A stretch of DNA of 49,324 nt, taken from NCBI GenBank assembly GCA_019648995.1, contig BLXT01002667.1, positions 1,175,211 through 1,224,534 on the forward strand, given 5' to 3'. The position numbers and the translations under genes are program-made. Of the stretch, positions 33,655 through 46,136 are shown one piece after another. The stretch is from Plakobranchus ocellatus. Taxonomy: Eukaryota; Mollusca; Gastropoda; Plakobranchidae. The notes beneath the pieces are model-generated. The model searched no databases. It saw nothing but the letters and a program-made list of their open reading frames with translations, and had not been told where the DNA came from. Position 1 is the first letter of the stretch. Every line of letters starts with the position of its first letter.

Positions 33655-34390
33655 CTTTAATGAATCAGATAAATCAAGTAATTCAAAATCAGATCAGGTA
33701 TTAGTTCATCTTTGATAAATATCATAAAATAAGTAAATTCCATGTATCCACAAACTGTAAACAGTTGTAACTAGTAGACCTACGTTTTTTTCATTCACTT
33801 TTTTATAAATATTGTGCGCTTTTTAACTTCAATAGTGTAATCTTTGAGAAATCATAAAAAATACAATTTTGAACATAGAGACAAGAAAAAGGTGGTGATT
33901 TATTCAGAATTGGATATATTTTTACTTGATGACTATTCTGACTCAGCTGAGGCCTTTCTTGTTTATGCTTGATCACAGTAAGAATAAAATTTCACTAATT
34001 ACCAAAAAAAATTTTTTACCATGTAATTCCAATGGATGAGATTACTAAAGAAATTTAAGGTAACTGCCACCAGAGATTCAGAAAGATAATTTTATTTCCT
34101 GTCTATATGTACCTATCCCAACTCTGCATTTGCAATACAACCAAAGTTACAACATTTTAGTGACCCCCACTTGCAATTTTTTAGGCAGCCTATTTTTTCA
34201 GTGCATCCAAAAGGGGAAACTCACAACGTCTAGAGGTGGAAATAGCCCAGGTCTCCAATGAGTTAATGCTTATAGTCAGCTCACAGGGATGTGCATGTAG
34301 CACTCACTTCATATAATGAAATACGCTTAATTTGAATTGAGTGACCCTGCATCAGATCTAAAATGTGACCTTTATGCTTGCAACAATCTA

Positions 34391-35290
34391 AAATGGTAGG
34401 CATGCTGAAGGCACCGGTCTGCATCTAAGGATGCCTTTCTTATCTCATTCATGCCCCTTAACTGACGCCCTAGCCTGACAGAGGGCCTTAAAGCCTGAGA
34501 TAACCTTGTTGTAGACTGGCTATAAACCCAAATCCAAATCCTGCCCATAAAGTACATGGGTCTATAGCAATAATATGCAATGGATTAACCCAGTAAATCT
34601 AAAATCTATGATTGTATGAACAAGATCATTATTTTTATGGTCATTTGCATCTGAAGTGGATTAAATAAAAAGCCTGGCCTCCAGTCAATTTGCGACCAAT
34701 TTCGGGATTTGTTCATCTTCTTCGAATACTTTTAGTTGATCCCATACAATCACACAATCACGCCTATCTAAAAATTCCCGTAGAACTCGACAACCTTTTT
34801 AGTTTTTGGTATACATTGCTTGAGAGTGGAGTCCCTTGTAGATTTTCAAGAAAAAAAAAGAACAATGCATTGCTCAAAATTGTTGAAGCAGTTTTTAGAA
34901 GAAAACCGAATTTAAAATACCAAATAGGTGATCCATCAATCCGAAACTTTGAAATAATGGACACATTGTTTATAAGCACATTTGTTATTATTTGTTAATA
35001 TGAGCTACAAGCTAGCCGTCGTTGATTAGATCTAGGTTTAAGATTACATTCAGCTTTGGACTTGGCTTCTATATGAACTCATGGATCATATATGAAATCT
35101 GACTTTATTGAAAAAAAAAATGTTTCTAACTTGTTTCATTCAATCTAGATTTATAGGGTATTTGACATTTGTGTAATTGTGTAGAAGATCTAATCTAGAT
35201 TTTGTTCACGTCCAATGAATAAGATCGAGATTTGATTTAACTGAGCTTTCATTCTTGGATCTATATATTCTTGTTAGAATTTTTTATGAT
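34391..35290 (+). repeat. 0.9-kb repeat, copy A, with SINE remnant
   Basis: Aligns by eye along most of its length with 37203-38112. Shared blocks include GCATCTAAGGATGCC near the start, AAATCCTGCCCATAAAGT, CATTGCTC, AGATCTAGG, GATCGAGATT and TTGGATCTATATATT at the end. Near its start is a degraded copy of the SINE tail (34464-34538: GACGCCCTAGCCTGACAGAG and CTTGTTGTAGACTGGCTATA). Copies differ by many substitutions and small indels, so the duplication is old. Confidence 0.8.
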
Positions 35291-35317
35291 CATTATGGTG
35301 TCCTAACAGATAGCCAA

Positions 35318-35419
35318 TTGAGATCTTGCTTTTGTCTCTTTCTAATTCTGATTGAGATCTTGCTTTTGTCTTTTTCTGATTCCATTTGAGATCTTGCTTT
35401 TGTCTCTTTCTAACTTCTA
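35318..35419. repeat. 3 x 34-bp minisatellite
   Basis: Three consecutive units starting TTGAGATCTTGCTTTTGTCT at 35318, 35352 and 35386. It abuts the right end of 0.9-kb repeat copy A and has no counterpart next to copy B. Confidence 0.92.
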
Positions 35420-35803
35420 TTGTAAGAAAATATCTTTTGTTCCGTAAATTTCTCATAATTCTTAAATTCAGTTGTTTATAAGTTTATTTTAACTTTATTT
35501 GCAATTAATTGTCTATCATTTGCATCAGAATGTAATAGCTATTGTATCTTTTGTCAACTTTAAGGCATTTCTTTTTCTTATGTTTAGCTTATTTTAATTT
35601 AAACTAAGCTTTATTTCGAGAAAAAAAATTGATTTATTTTGGTCATCAGATTAGTCCTTTGGCTCATGTATTAAATTTATTGTAGTTTTAATGCTTCTGT
35701 TATTTAAAATTAAAAAGATATTGAATTTTGAATTTTATTTCATTTTTTTTCCATCTTTGAGTGATATAGATTAATTGGTAAACTGTATATTTTTTTCCTT
35801 CAG

Positions 35804-35865
35804 GTGGGAAAGTTTTTGTAAAGAGTGTGGCGGAAGGAGCCTTAATTGCTTCACCAAATAGCTGA
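35804..35865 (+). CDS. TMC7: TMC terminal exon, candidate 1
   Basis: A strong acceptor (TTTTTTTCCTTCAG) is followed by GT completing a Gly codon from the phase-1 donor at 33224, then GKVFVKSVAEGALIASPNS-like codons up to TGA at 35863-35865. Two AATAAA signals lie 200-250 bp downstream, and none sits closer to the rival exon at 39504 except one overlapping its own stop. The tail itself is not recognisably conserved. Confidence 0.55.
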
Positions 35866-36130
35866 GAAACCCTGTCTACAACATTCCATAATTCAAAAGA
35901 ATCTTGATTTGTCTCAGTTTGATGTATATTTTTCTTGCCTAAGCTGTTTTTGATCAATTTACTCATAGATCTTTACTTATCTACTTCACTAGAGATTCTG
36001 CATGTTGAAAAATATGTTGGTTGTTTTTGTGTGTGTGCGAGATTCAAAATTATAAAGCAATTGCTAACAATAAAACAGTAGTTTTTATGTCTTTTTTGTA
36101 CACCTTGAATAAAACATGCTTTTTTAAAGT
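35866..36130 (+). other. Putative 3' UTR with polyadenylation signals
   Basis: AT-rich sequence following the stop at 35865, with AATAAA at 36069-36074 and 36108-36113. The second is followed by a T-rich stretch. It fits a 3' UTR of about 250 bases. Confidence 0.5.
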
Positions 36131-37202
36131 AAAATTCATTTATCTTTCCTTGTACTATAATTTGGAGAGCCTTTTCTCCTGTTTTCCAGTAAGTGCCTAA
36201 GCTTAAATTAAAAAAAAAAATTTTATTTAATACTTGAGAGAAAGTTTCTCATTCCTACAAGGAGCAAGACATTTTTGACAGACAAATACTTAATACCAAT
36301 GTTTTCCTTAATCAAAATTATACCCATATTTATGTTTTTATTTATTCCAAATAATTTAACATTTTCATTTATGGGACTGCACATCATCTTCCAAGTGATG
36401 GTAGTTGTGAATATTTATTCTTTTAAAAAATATTGTTCAGTTTTTATAGTGCTGCGATTATGATGCCCTTATAAAAACCAATAATGATGATGAAAAGTAT
36501 CATTTTGTCCTTTTTTTTTTTACAGTGACACAACATAATCTTACTCTCTGGAAAACATTAAGTAAACACACTCATTGAAGCATAAGCACATAAATAGACA
36601 TGTGCGTGGGTGCAAATTCGCTGGCTGTGGCCAGCATGCAAGCCAATCAAAATTTCTTGTTAGTCATTTCCGGTCAATGGAGATTGGGAGTAGGTCTTCA
36701 TTGTGAAAATTTGGTTTTGCGCTTGTTTGTGAATGGACGAGAAACACGTAATGGAAATTTATTTTAACATTGAAAAAGTAGACCTGCTATCTTTCCATTT
36801 TCCCCAGGAAAACTTTTTGTTGAACAACCAAAAATTCTGCTGCCTGGATAGCTATTGCTAAAATCCCATTGAATTATGATCTCGGTGGATAGGGGAAAGA
36901 GAAATCCTCTCTCTTAAATTTTGGGGGTCCATCTGATATCAACAACACATGTATACTATTGACCTGTATAAATGGTATTGAACATTATCTTCAAACTTCA
37001 ACATTTTCATTGATACACTTAATAATCTGTCACTTTTTCAAAATTTTATTCAACCTGCTGTGCAAGGAAAGAGTAACTCTTCCTTTATCGATATATGTCA
37101 CGAAGCATCACATTCTTGGGGTTATGAATCCAACTTCTCTGCCATTAATGCTCATAGGGATGGGATAAAGGGCTCATTTGCAAACAATGACACGAAAATC
37201 TG

Positions 37203-38112
37203 ATGGTGGAGATGCAAAAAGTACCAATTAGCATCTAAGGATGCCTGTCTTATTTCATTTAAGTCCCGCTATTATCTTTAAAGCCTGACATCACCTTGTT
37301 GTGGACTGGCCATACACAAATATCCAAATCCTGCCCATAAAGTGCATGAAATAGTATGCTTTAGACTCAATAGATCTAAAACTGGGTGAACATGCAACCT
37401 AGAATTCGGCGATGTTGACACTAAAAATGGCATTTTTCTCAATCAAGATCATAATATTATAACCAATTGCATCTGACATGTATTAAAAAAATTTTTTTAC
37501 TACTCTGGTTCCAGTAATTATGCGATCGTTTTAAGAATTTTTTCTTTAATTTATGCTTTATGTTGGTCCCTCTTTATTCCGGTTTTAGGCCCCAAAATCC
37601 TTGTATAACTTGGCATCTTTCAAAGCATCAATTATTCCTGTAAGTGATGCTCTCTGTAGAATTACAAGAAAATGAGAAACATGCATTGCTCTAGATAGTT
37701 GAAGTATATAAGAAATTTGAGTTTGAAATCCTGTATTGGTGATCTGTCAACATAAAACTTTGAACAGTGGACCCATTATTTACAAGCAAAGTTGTTATCA
37801 TTTAATGGTCATGATGGTTATTGTGGCTTAGATCTAGGCCTCGGCTTTAATTCACCATTGGGCTTGGGCTCCAACATGCACTCATGTTTTCATTTTAAGA
37901 TAAATTTTCTTTCAAAGGTTTGGATGTATTATCAGAAAAACGTTTTGAACCATTGGTTTTATTAAATCTAGATAAGCCACTCGAAATTTATGTAATTGTG
38001 AAGGTAGACCTACTCGAGATTTTGGTCAGGCGCAAATGTATTGGATCGAGATTAAGGTGAACTGAACTCCTTATCTTGGATCTATATATTGTTATTAGAA
38101 AATGTATGATCT
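37203..38112 (+). repeat. 0.9-kb repeat, copy B, with SINE remnant
   Basis: Second copy of the element at 34391-35290, same orientation, offset 2812 bp. It carries the same degraded SINE tail (GCCTGACATCACCTTGTTGT, 37281 on) and the same blocks to its end TTGGATCTATATATTGTTAT. The 102-codon frame open in copy A is interrupted here, which argues against a conserved protein. Confidence 0.8.
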
Positions 38113-38931
38113 GTAAGATTTTTTTTTAATTGATCAAATTTAATCGACACATAGATGCATACTGTAGTCTTGGGTTTATTCTATCTGTTGTGGCCTAGCC
38201 AGATTGAGTGATTTGTTACACTTTGTCAGGACTAGACATAGTTTTTGGTATTCTAGACCAAGCAATACAAATTCATATTTTTCTAAGTAGATCTAGTCTT
38301 GAAACTCTTTTACATTATAAATGTAGATGAAATTGACTTCTTTTACAGATGGAATTTTAATGAACTAGACTAGACTTAGGAGTCATTCTTAAATACATAT
38401 TAAAGTTTGCATTGTTTTTTGGACGTGTTAGAACAGTTAGATATTTTTTTTTTTTTATAGTAGCAGTAGGCCCCCTTTCAAACTAGTATAAGATTTTGAT
38501 CACTGTTGCTGGCCAATTCAGCCTTGCTTGCTTGCACCCATGCATGTGTGATATCTGCGCAAAGCCTTTCATTTGCAGAGGCTACCTTATCTACAGGGTA
38601 GACCTAGCCTAACACAAGTCCTATTGTGCTGAGCAGTCAAGTGTTAATCATTGTCTAGTTGCTTATTGATTACTTTTCATCTCCTCATTTATCTGGGTAA
38701 TGAAGAGTAAGGTCCATTCCCATGAAATATGAATTCAAATTAGGAGGTTTCCATTGTGATAATTTACCTATTTGTATATTGTCTTAATATATATCAGAAA
38801 AAAAGGTTATTCACACAGGAAGCCAAGACCACAATGCTAGATCTAAAGATCTACAAGAGATACAGTGTGAACGACACAAATATATAGAATTAAGAGATGA
38901 AGAAAATGTTCATGAACTTAGACCTAGCAAT

Positions 38932-38966
38932 AGACAAGACAAGACAAGACATAAGATAAGATAAAA
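38932..38966. repeat. AAGAC/AAGAT pentamer repeat
   Basis: AGACAAGACAAGACAAGACA followed by TAAGATAAGAT, a short imperfect pentanucleotide repeat. Confidence 0.85.
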
Positions 38967-39231
38967 TTACAATATGTCTGAATAGGATTCAAACCCGCAC
39001 CCTCTTCTTCGTTATCGTGCATCTCTTCGTCTTCTTCATCTCTTTATTCTATATATTGTCTTAAGATGTTTTTAGATTATAGATGTTTAAAAAGGACAAA
39101 TGTGGACAGATTCATATTTTTATAAAAATATTTTAACTTCGCAAAAGTTAATAAAACTAAGGCTAAACATTTGAATAATCAGTGCCATTAGAATATTATT
39201 TAACCTTCACTGTACATCATGTACCGATTTG

Positions 39232-39295
39232 AAGTACAAGCTCTCTCCAGATACTGAGGCTCTCAAAATGCTTCAATTGATAATTCCTTCATAAA
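39232..39295 (+). repeat. Short dispersed repeat, copy 2
   Basis: ATACTGAGGCTCTCAAAATG and CTTCAATTGAT match the copy at 27228-27290. The similarity covers roughly 35-60 bp. Confidence 0.5.
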
Positions 39296-39503
39296 AATTA
39301 GATGTTATAAATTTTTAAACCCAAACGATTTGAAAAGCTATTTAGACTTAGAGCTTTTAAGTTTTCTCTTCCTATCGTGCCCCAAATCCCACAAGATGGA
39401 CTTTGCAACAACATTTGTTTTTCTGTAGTGACTGCATTTTTGGACTAGAGGTAGGAAAAACAAGTACTGATTATAATGAATCTGCTCCCCACTTTTTTTG
39501 CAG

Positions 39504-39556
39504 AAATAGCTGTAGACTCAGACAATGAGAGAGATTATTTTCCGGAAGGTGAATAA
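39504..39556 (+). CDS. TMC terminal exon, candidate 2 (acidic tail)
   Basis: A strong acceptor (CCACTTTTTTTGCAG) is followed, in the phase set by the donor at 33224, by a Glu codon, then IAVDSDNERDYFPEGE and TAA at 39554-39556. It would replace the tail of candidate 1 with an acidic one. A donor-like GAAG|GTGAAT inside it (39548/39549) leaves phase 1 again, so it could also be a 45-base internal exon with further exons beyond. No other evidence ties it to the gene. Confidence 0.35.
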
Positions 39557-42500
39557 AGTTTGTAATTTTTTGTAATGCTGATGAAGAAGATGATGTCCTT
39601 GATTACTGGATTGCATGTTTTCGTTGTTGTCACTGTTTTAGTTGTTACTGCTGACATGAAGATGGCTGATGATATGTTGCTGAGTGATACTGTGATAATG
39701 TAATTGTTTCTGCTACTCTTGTTACTGACTTGATAAAAATGGCCAATACTAATCATAACATGAAATCTTGATAACAGTTATAATTACAGTACCATATGTG
39801 ACACCATGTTTATGAACTTGAGGCCTATATTTTGACTATTTGGGTCCATGTGACCTTATCAGGCTTTCATGTGATAACATGGCTTCATGGCTCTTGCTAA
39901 AATCCTTTTTAATGTTCCTTTAAACTTTAATATATTTATTGACAAGATGACCCAATTATCCATTTATGTTCCATTTTATTCAACCCGCTGTGTGAGGGCA
40001 TCTTATTTTGTGATAATTCTTTGGTAGTGAAAAGTGTAATATAAGTTTAATCTATTGTAGCCAGGTCTGCTCGGACCAGCTAACCATAGTTGGTGCAGCT
40101 GTAAAGGTGTCAATGTGGCATTTCACATGTTATTTACTCAGCTGGTAGTAAAATATGTGGGGAAATGATTCTGAGCTCAACAAAATATTATCAGTTCATG
40201 TGCATTTATAATGCTTAAAATCCTCATGTTACCCCCTTCAGCCTTCACTTACAATCACAAAATAAAATGTTCAACTGTACTTGTTTTTTTTATGGGAAAA
40301 AAATTAAGTTTCTTCATTCAAAAGTCCTCTTGTAAAAGAGTGATTTTAAATAAGCATACAATTTTTCTCTGATTGTGGAACTGACCTAATTAGCTCTAGT
40401 TCAAAACTGACGCTGAAGTTTAATTTATTTCTGAATATTTTGATCTCAAATATGCCTTCATTGTATGGTCTAACTATTATCTGCTGCTTTATAATAATTA
40501 AGTTGTCAGCCCTTTCATTGTGACTTGATTAAGATTTTTAGTTGCCCATAAATGTAAAAAAGTTTATGCACAATTAGGATTTTTCATTTTTATAAGATTT
40601 ACTGGTAAAATCTCGTTTGCAAAATTGTTTGTAATAAAACGTCATACTTGTTTTTAACTTACCATGGATCACACTTTTTTTTAAAGCCATGTGAAGGCTC
40701 TTGAAGAAATAATGAATGAAAAAAAAGGCCAGAAAGCATTTTGTTCTATGTACAAATCACTCTGCAGACATCTACATTATAATTGACATTTATGTTAGTG
40801 AAGTGCATATGCCACCACACTAATGCATATCAAAAAGCACCTGACATCAGTAAGCCATGCCTAAAAACAGTGCCAGAGAAAAGTCATAATGACTAAAGAT
40901 TTAAAAAATTTTATATTAGGCTTGTATTGCAAAAGGTTCAATCTGACCTAAAATGTATATATGTTCATATGATATAGAAAATCTCTCTTAAAATCATATC
41001 TTTTATATGAATTGGCTTCCACAAGCTCATTGAAGCATATTAAAACAATTACAACTAACAAATGTTTTTTTGTTTGCCAGTTCAGCAAGAAAAATGTAAT
41101 CCATTTTGAGTTTGAAGGATGAATAGAAAATTTTGACAGTGAAAAAATGAAATGAATTTTTTTCTTAAAAATCTTAAAAACTTGAACTTTAATTTGATTG
41201 CAATCCATACAAAAACCCCCTTAAACATATATTATGAAGTCCACTTTGAAGTAAACCGTAGTCACAAAACTTCACACAAAATTGATAATTTTTTATTTTG
41301 AAACTGCCCCCCCCCCCAAAAAAAAAACCAAAAAAAAAACTTCTTCACTGTTATTCAATTAAAAAAGAAATCTTTTGTGTATCTTGATCATTATCATCAT
41401 GCCGACAAAAGACAACGCATGCATTTGAAGTCCTTTTTTTTTTAGATATCAGAAAGAATTTGTAAGAATGAGATAGCCTTTGGGAATGTTATCCAGTACA
41501 TGCAGTCTAAGAATCTTATATTGAAAATGTTAATGTGAAAGATCTAAATCCCTAGATTAAAAAAAAAATTGAACTGAAGATTGATATCTACAGGCTATGT
41601 CTCATTTTTTTTTTTATTTTTATGATATATTACCTAGCTATTAAATTCCCATTCTCATGTATGTGAAGTCAGTTCTATGTTCAAAATCAGATTTTCAAGT
41701 TCTAGGTGTTTCCAAAGTGAATTTATCACTGAATTTAAATGAGTAAGGTGAAATTATCTTTTAAGCCTTACAAGGAATCAGAGACAATAACAAATAGAAT
41801 CTAATCCACAAGGAATAATACAGAACTTTTAAAAATTTGAGACACTATTGCAGCAAATGCCCTATTTTGAAATTCCTCAAAAACCTCATCAGATTAAAAA
41901 CTAAAACAAAACAAGGCTAAGATTGTTTTGAAAATGGTGAAATTCTGTCTTTGATCTAAATCCTATCTGGAATATTGAGCCTTATTGAAATTTGAGTAGG
42001 AGGGAATGAAATAAAAATATTTTAAAAATTGAAAAAAACTGCCCTGAGATTTTAAACTTCAATAGGAATACATTATTATCCTTTAAAAGTAAAACTTAGT
42101 CTGCAAGTTTTTTAAAGAATTGATGCTGCATCTTTAAAATCGATATATTATATGATCTAGTTGTGTTCTTAACTTGTAAAATATTAAGAAGTTAAAAAAA
42201 AAAAAAGTAAAACTTCCCAAAGTCCTGTAGAACACATAATGTTGAAAACTGCAGCTTTGAAATGACAGCCAATGATCTATTGTGATTGCTTTCTAAATGA
42301 TAATAATGTCCAGCTTTTCTCTTTAACTCAAGACCAAGATAGCTTTGATATGAGTGGCAAACCAATTTACTGAAAAATTAAGGTATTTCAAGGCAAACAA
42401 AACACAATTCTGGTGTGGATAAAATCTTCCAATCCCTTTATTAAAATCAACATGAAAATCAACCTTAAAAATTTTTTTATCTATTTTATTAGAATAATGT

Positions 42501-45500
42501 ACACAAATGTTGATTATTTTTCTATTTTTAAATATTTAGGCTATATAATTTGAAAAAACCATTCAATCTCTTTAAATCAAATTTAAACCATATTGAGTAA
42601 AATATTATTCAGAACTCTATTTGAAAAAACATTAGCTTGAAATAACTTTTCATTTCTAAATGATGAAACCCCACAATTTTCATATGTTCAAAATCTTTGC
42701 ATAACCACAAGAAAATAAAAAATACAACCTAAAATTTGCACCTGATATATAAATTACAAAAACATACATGTTATTTGTAAGTTAATCTTTTTTTTGAAAA
42801 TGAAAAGCTTTCTTTACGGAGAAAGAATTTTTTCAAACTTATGTTCAAGTCTTATTACAAAATAATCTAAAATGTGTGGCCTTGCATTATTCCACTAATA
42901 TCAAAAAGACATCCACACAATGTATTTAAGAATACAGTGTCATCTTAAATTCTATTCTAAATAATTTATCATAAGTAAAGCGAGATACATGATCACAGAA
43001 AATCTGCAAATTTTGAAAGTTTTATCTATCAAAGAAAATGCATTAAACAAAAAACAAAACAAGAAAAAGTTATTGTTAGTCTCCGAATGAAGAAGGAAAA
43101 TTGTACCGATACATAAGAACAAAAAATTCGCCCAAGTTGCTATAGACAAATTTTCTATGCAGAGCAACAATAAAACTTTCCCTCAAGATCTAAAACAAAA
43201 TTGTTGGACAGCGATGAAGCTTAAAAATCACTCTCACATAATGTGTTGGCATAAAAACAATTTTTATGATATTTATAATACCTTAAAAAATACCAAACAA
43301 TTAAACTTAAAGTTTAAGCCCATTCAAGTTGGCTAAAAAGGAGAAAATCCTTGAATGTGCACAGCCAGTAAGACGGATATCAGGTATAGAATATGTAATT
43401 TAAGATGCTCACAGTCAGGAAGATGGGTATCAGGTATGGACAATTTAATTTGAGAAGAGTCCAACAGAAAGTTTCCACACAAACTACATTTCCTCACTCG
43501 AAACAGAAACAGTCATGAAGAAAGCTTTATAATGCAGCCACTTTGATACAAGCAAGATGATGGTCCAAAGCGCATTTTGCACAAATTGCATGGAAGTGTA
43601 TCAATACCATTAGCCTTCTAGCCAATACCAGACTAAAAAGAAGTTGAACGTGCATAAGAATTTTAAAAAGAATTGTTTTTAATAATTTATAACCCAGACT
43701 TTTTAGGAATTGGGGGTGGGGCTAAGGGTGGAAGAGAGGGAAGGATTCAATGTTCAGCATTCAATACATGTGTTTGATTTTTTGTTTTGTTTTGTGTTGT
43801 TTCGACACTACTTTTCAAATTTTTGATTTTTTGCTTTTAAAGTAAAACTAAGTACAGTGTATATTGCAGGGAAAAACATAATTGAGTAACAACAAAGTCT
43901 ATTGTTTAAAAAAAAAAAAAAAAATTAAAAATAACTATAACAATACATTGTGTTGTTTACATTTCTTGCCCCTTCATCTGAGGCAATTTTTCACACTAAA
44001 TTTTCAATCGAAACTATCAAAGCATGATAATCATATGCCTGTAAATGTATGAAGTTTTGAATATAAGACTGTTGTAACAATAACACAAGTGGAAAAAAAG
44101 GTACTGATTAGATTGGTAGATGAGAAGCTTTTCTTTTAAAATGCCTTTTAATTTGTCACAGAGCATGGACAAATCCAATTTAAGTCGCTTAAAACTTTTC
44201 ACCTAGATGCTATTCGCCAAAAACAAAAAAAAAAAGAAAGTACACCTCTCCCCCCTCTCTTTATTTATTTGTTATACAGGAAGACCTTTTTTTTTCTTTT
44301 AGATAAATTAATATCACAAAAACAAATGTTGACTAATAGAAAAAAGCATTCTATTGCTCTTGTAAATTATTCCTTCTGAAACTGGATATCAAATTATAAA
44401 ATAATTAAGTTCCTCTTTTTAAAGAGACAAAAATATGATCATAAAAAATGGCTCTTGTATTTGCATTAGGGACTGACATGTTCAAAAATGACGTCAACCA
44501 AAATTTTGCAAAAAATGATTCCCCCTACCCCCTTCTCCTTAAGCCTTGTCAGCTTTGTCTTCCGATCCCCCTTCCCTTGGGACTGACGTCACCCTTAACT
44601 TATATGTACTTTGTTTGGAGACAAAGTTTATGCATCAAATTTGCAAATGCATGATATAACATTGTATCATTTCATCAGAGCATTTTTCCTTTTACATACC
44701 TTAACTCCATAATACATACTACCTTTGATTAAATTAACAGTCAAAAAAATGCATGTTTAGTATGGTTTATTGTTTATTATCAATTCAAAAACAATTTATC
44801 ATAAAAATTATTGGTTCAACAACTTGGCCCCAAATTACCAAAAAAATATTATTAAACAATAAAAGAATGATTTGCACTTTATCATTCAAAGCAGCATTTA
44901 ATCATCACAACATCCATCTTATGTGGGACCTTATTTTTAAAGGCAACCCAAAAAGGAAATATAGATAATGCTCATGATTTACCGTATATTCAAATGACAG
45001 AAAGAGTTTCCTGACTTCAGCCATTGCAACATATCATTTTCAACATTATGGCTGATATCAGCTTTGCAAGCAACGCCCTCCACCCCATCTGCTTTTGTCA
45101 GCATTTTACTGACTCCCCCTTTCCCCCCTCTGTGCTGATGCCATTTGTGAAGGGTTCCTTATCTTGTAGTTGTTTGTAGCTTAAGACAACAGCAGGAAAA
45201 AAAAAGCAACAACAAATTATAATGTGGAGCAGCATTTTACATTGATTGATAGAAATTGAGTTCCCACAGAGCATCACAACTCATAGACTAAATGAATGTA
45301 ATTAGGTCCCTACTGTTTTTCAAATTGTATACCAAAGATCGTGTGATAACTTCAGTCCTTAAGTCCCTTTAAAGTTGTTTAATGTATCTTCTCCCATCCT
45401 TTCTCCAAAGGCAATTCCATGCACTGAAATTTGTTTACATGTTAAGGAAATTCTGCGAAAAATCATCAGAGTTTTAAAAAAGTGAACTGAAGTTTATCAT

Positions 45501-46136
45501 TAATCAATCATTCCACGACAATATCTTACATCTGTTGAATGCAGGGTAAACAAACATTCTTTTTTGTAAGTTTACCCATGCGCACTCAATCATATTTCAA
45601 AGAGGATGATAAGAAAAAAAAATCCTCAGAGCAGCAGCAGCTGATTATAGTTAATGAAAGACAAAGAACATGAATTTTGGGGTCATCCCACGCTGAGAAA
45701 TTTATGTTAGCTACGTTAGGATCATAGAGTACCCTCAGGGTGTTTGGAATTATAAATGCCATGTGAAAGTGCAGGCCTAAAGATTTAATCTGATGGGCCT
45801 ACCAGTTTTATGTCATTCGCGCATATTTGGCCGAGAAATGAACATCTAAGCATCAGTGAAACATCTGAAGCCAAAATCCATCACTTTCTGAAAATTAAAC
45901 TTACTTTTGAACACATTTCTTTAGTAGGTGATATATTCTAAAAATGCACAGTAATTTCAACCTCAAAATTTTTGATACTTTCACAGAATTTGACAATTTC
46001 ATCAGACGACAAAATTTTACAGCAAATAAAAGCCTTTCAACAGACCCTGTATCTCATAAAGCTTGCAGTTGCAGTCACAGAAGAAACTATCCACTTTACC
46101 AGCTCAAGACTGCTCTCCAAAACATTCTGCCAATCT
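39557..46136. other. Gene-poor intergenic sequence
   Basis: About 6.6 kb of strongly AT-rich DNA with homopolymer runs (for example the C-run then A-run at 41308-41330). Apart from the 2 x 50-bp duplication at 43359 I see no exon, RNA gene or recognisable transposon. Confidence 0.65.
43359..43458. repeat. 2 x 50-bp imperfect tandem duplication
   Basis: Two units, starting at 43359 and 43409, share CACAGyCAGkAAGAyGGrTATCAGGTATrGA. Divergence is about one fifth of positions. Confidence 0.8.

Larger units (their letters stand above)
33225..35803 (+). other. Intron with second piggyBac-like head and a 0.9-kb repeat
   Basis: It contains a piggyBac-like N-terminal ORF (33526-33654), the first copy of a 0.9-kb repeat with SINE remnant (34391-35290), and a 3 x 34-bp minisatellite (35318-35419). 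It is present only if 35804 is used as the last exon. If 39504 is used the intron is longer. Confidence 0.65.
1035..36130 (+). other. TMC7: TMC5/TMC7-like transmembrane channel gene (gene span)
   Basis: This is a gene of the transmembrane channel-like (TMC) family, multipass membrane proteins related to the hair-cell mechanotransduction channel subunits and structurally to TMEM16 proteins. The spliced model from 3594 to 35865 keeps phase at every junction and gives about 760 codons; vertebrate TMC7 is a little over 700 residues. The N-terminal ~160 residues are cytoplasmic, acidic then Arg-rich. The EGCFGT motif precedes TM1, the LLTGSGFF motif follows TM1, CGWDYGI precedes TM3, EDYS follows TM4, and the CWET signature of the TMC domain precedes TM6. 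Ten membrane helices can be drawn. Assignment to the TMC5/TMC7 branch rests on overall resemblance and is less certain than the family. The precise role in this animal (cation channel, scramblase-like or trafficking partner) cannot be read from sequence. The start exon and the last exon are the uncertain parts. Confidence 0.88.
36131..39503. other. Intergenic or alternative intron sequence
   Basis: AT-rich DNA containing the second 0.9-kb repeat copy (37203-38112), a pentamer repeat (38932-38966) and a short dispersed repeat copy (39232-39295). No gene recognised. Confidence 0.7.

Noticed and set aside
34690-34998. 102-codon + frame
   Set aside because: Lies inside 0.9-kb repeat copy A, starts at TTG, and is interrupted in copy B, so there is no sign of protein-level constraint.
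35700-35966. Minus-strand 88-codon frame over the terminal exon candidate
   Set aside because: No minus-strand splice context or homologue seen; the + strand has the better acceptor, correct phase and downstream AATAAA.
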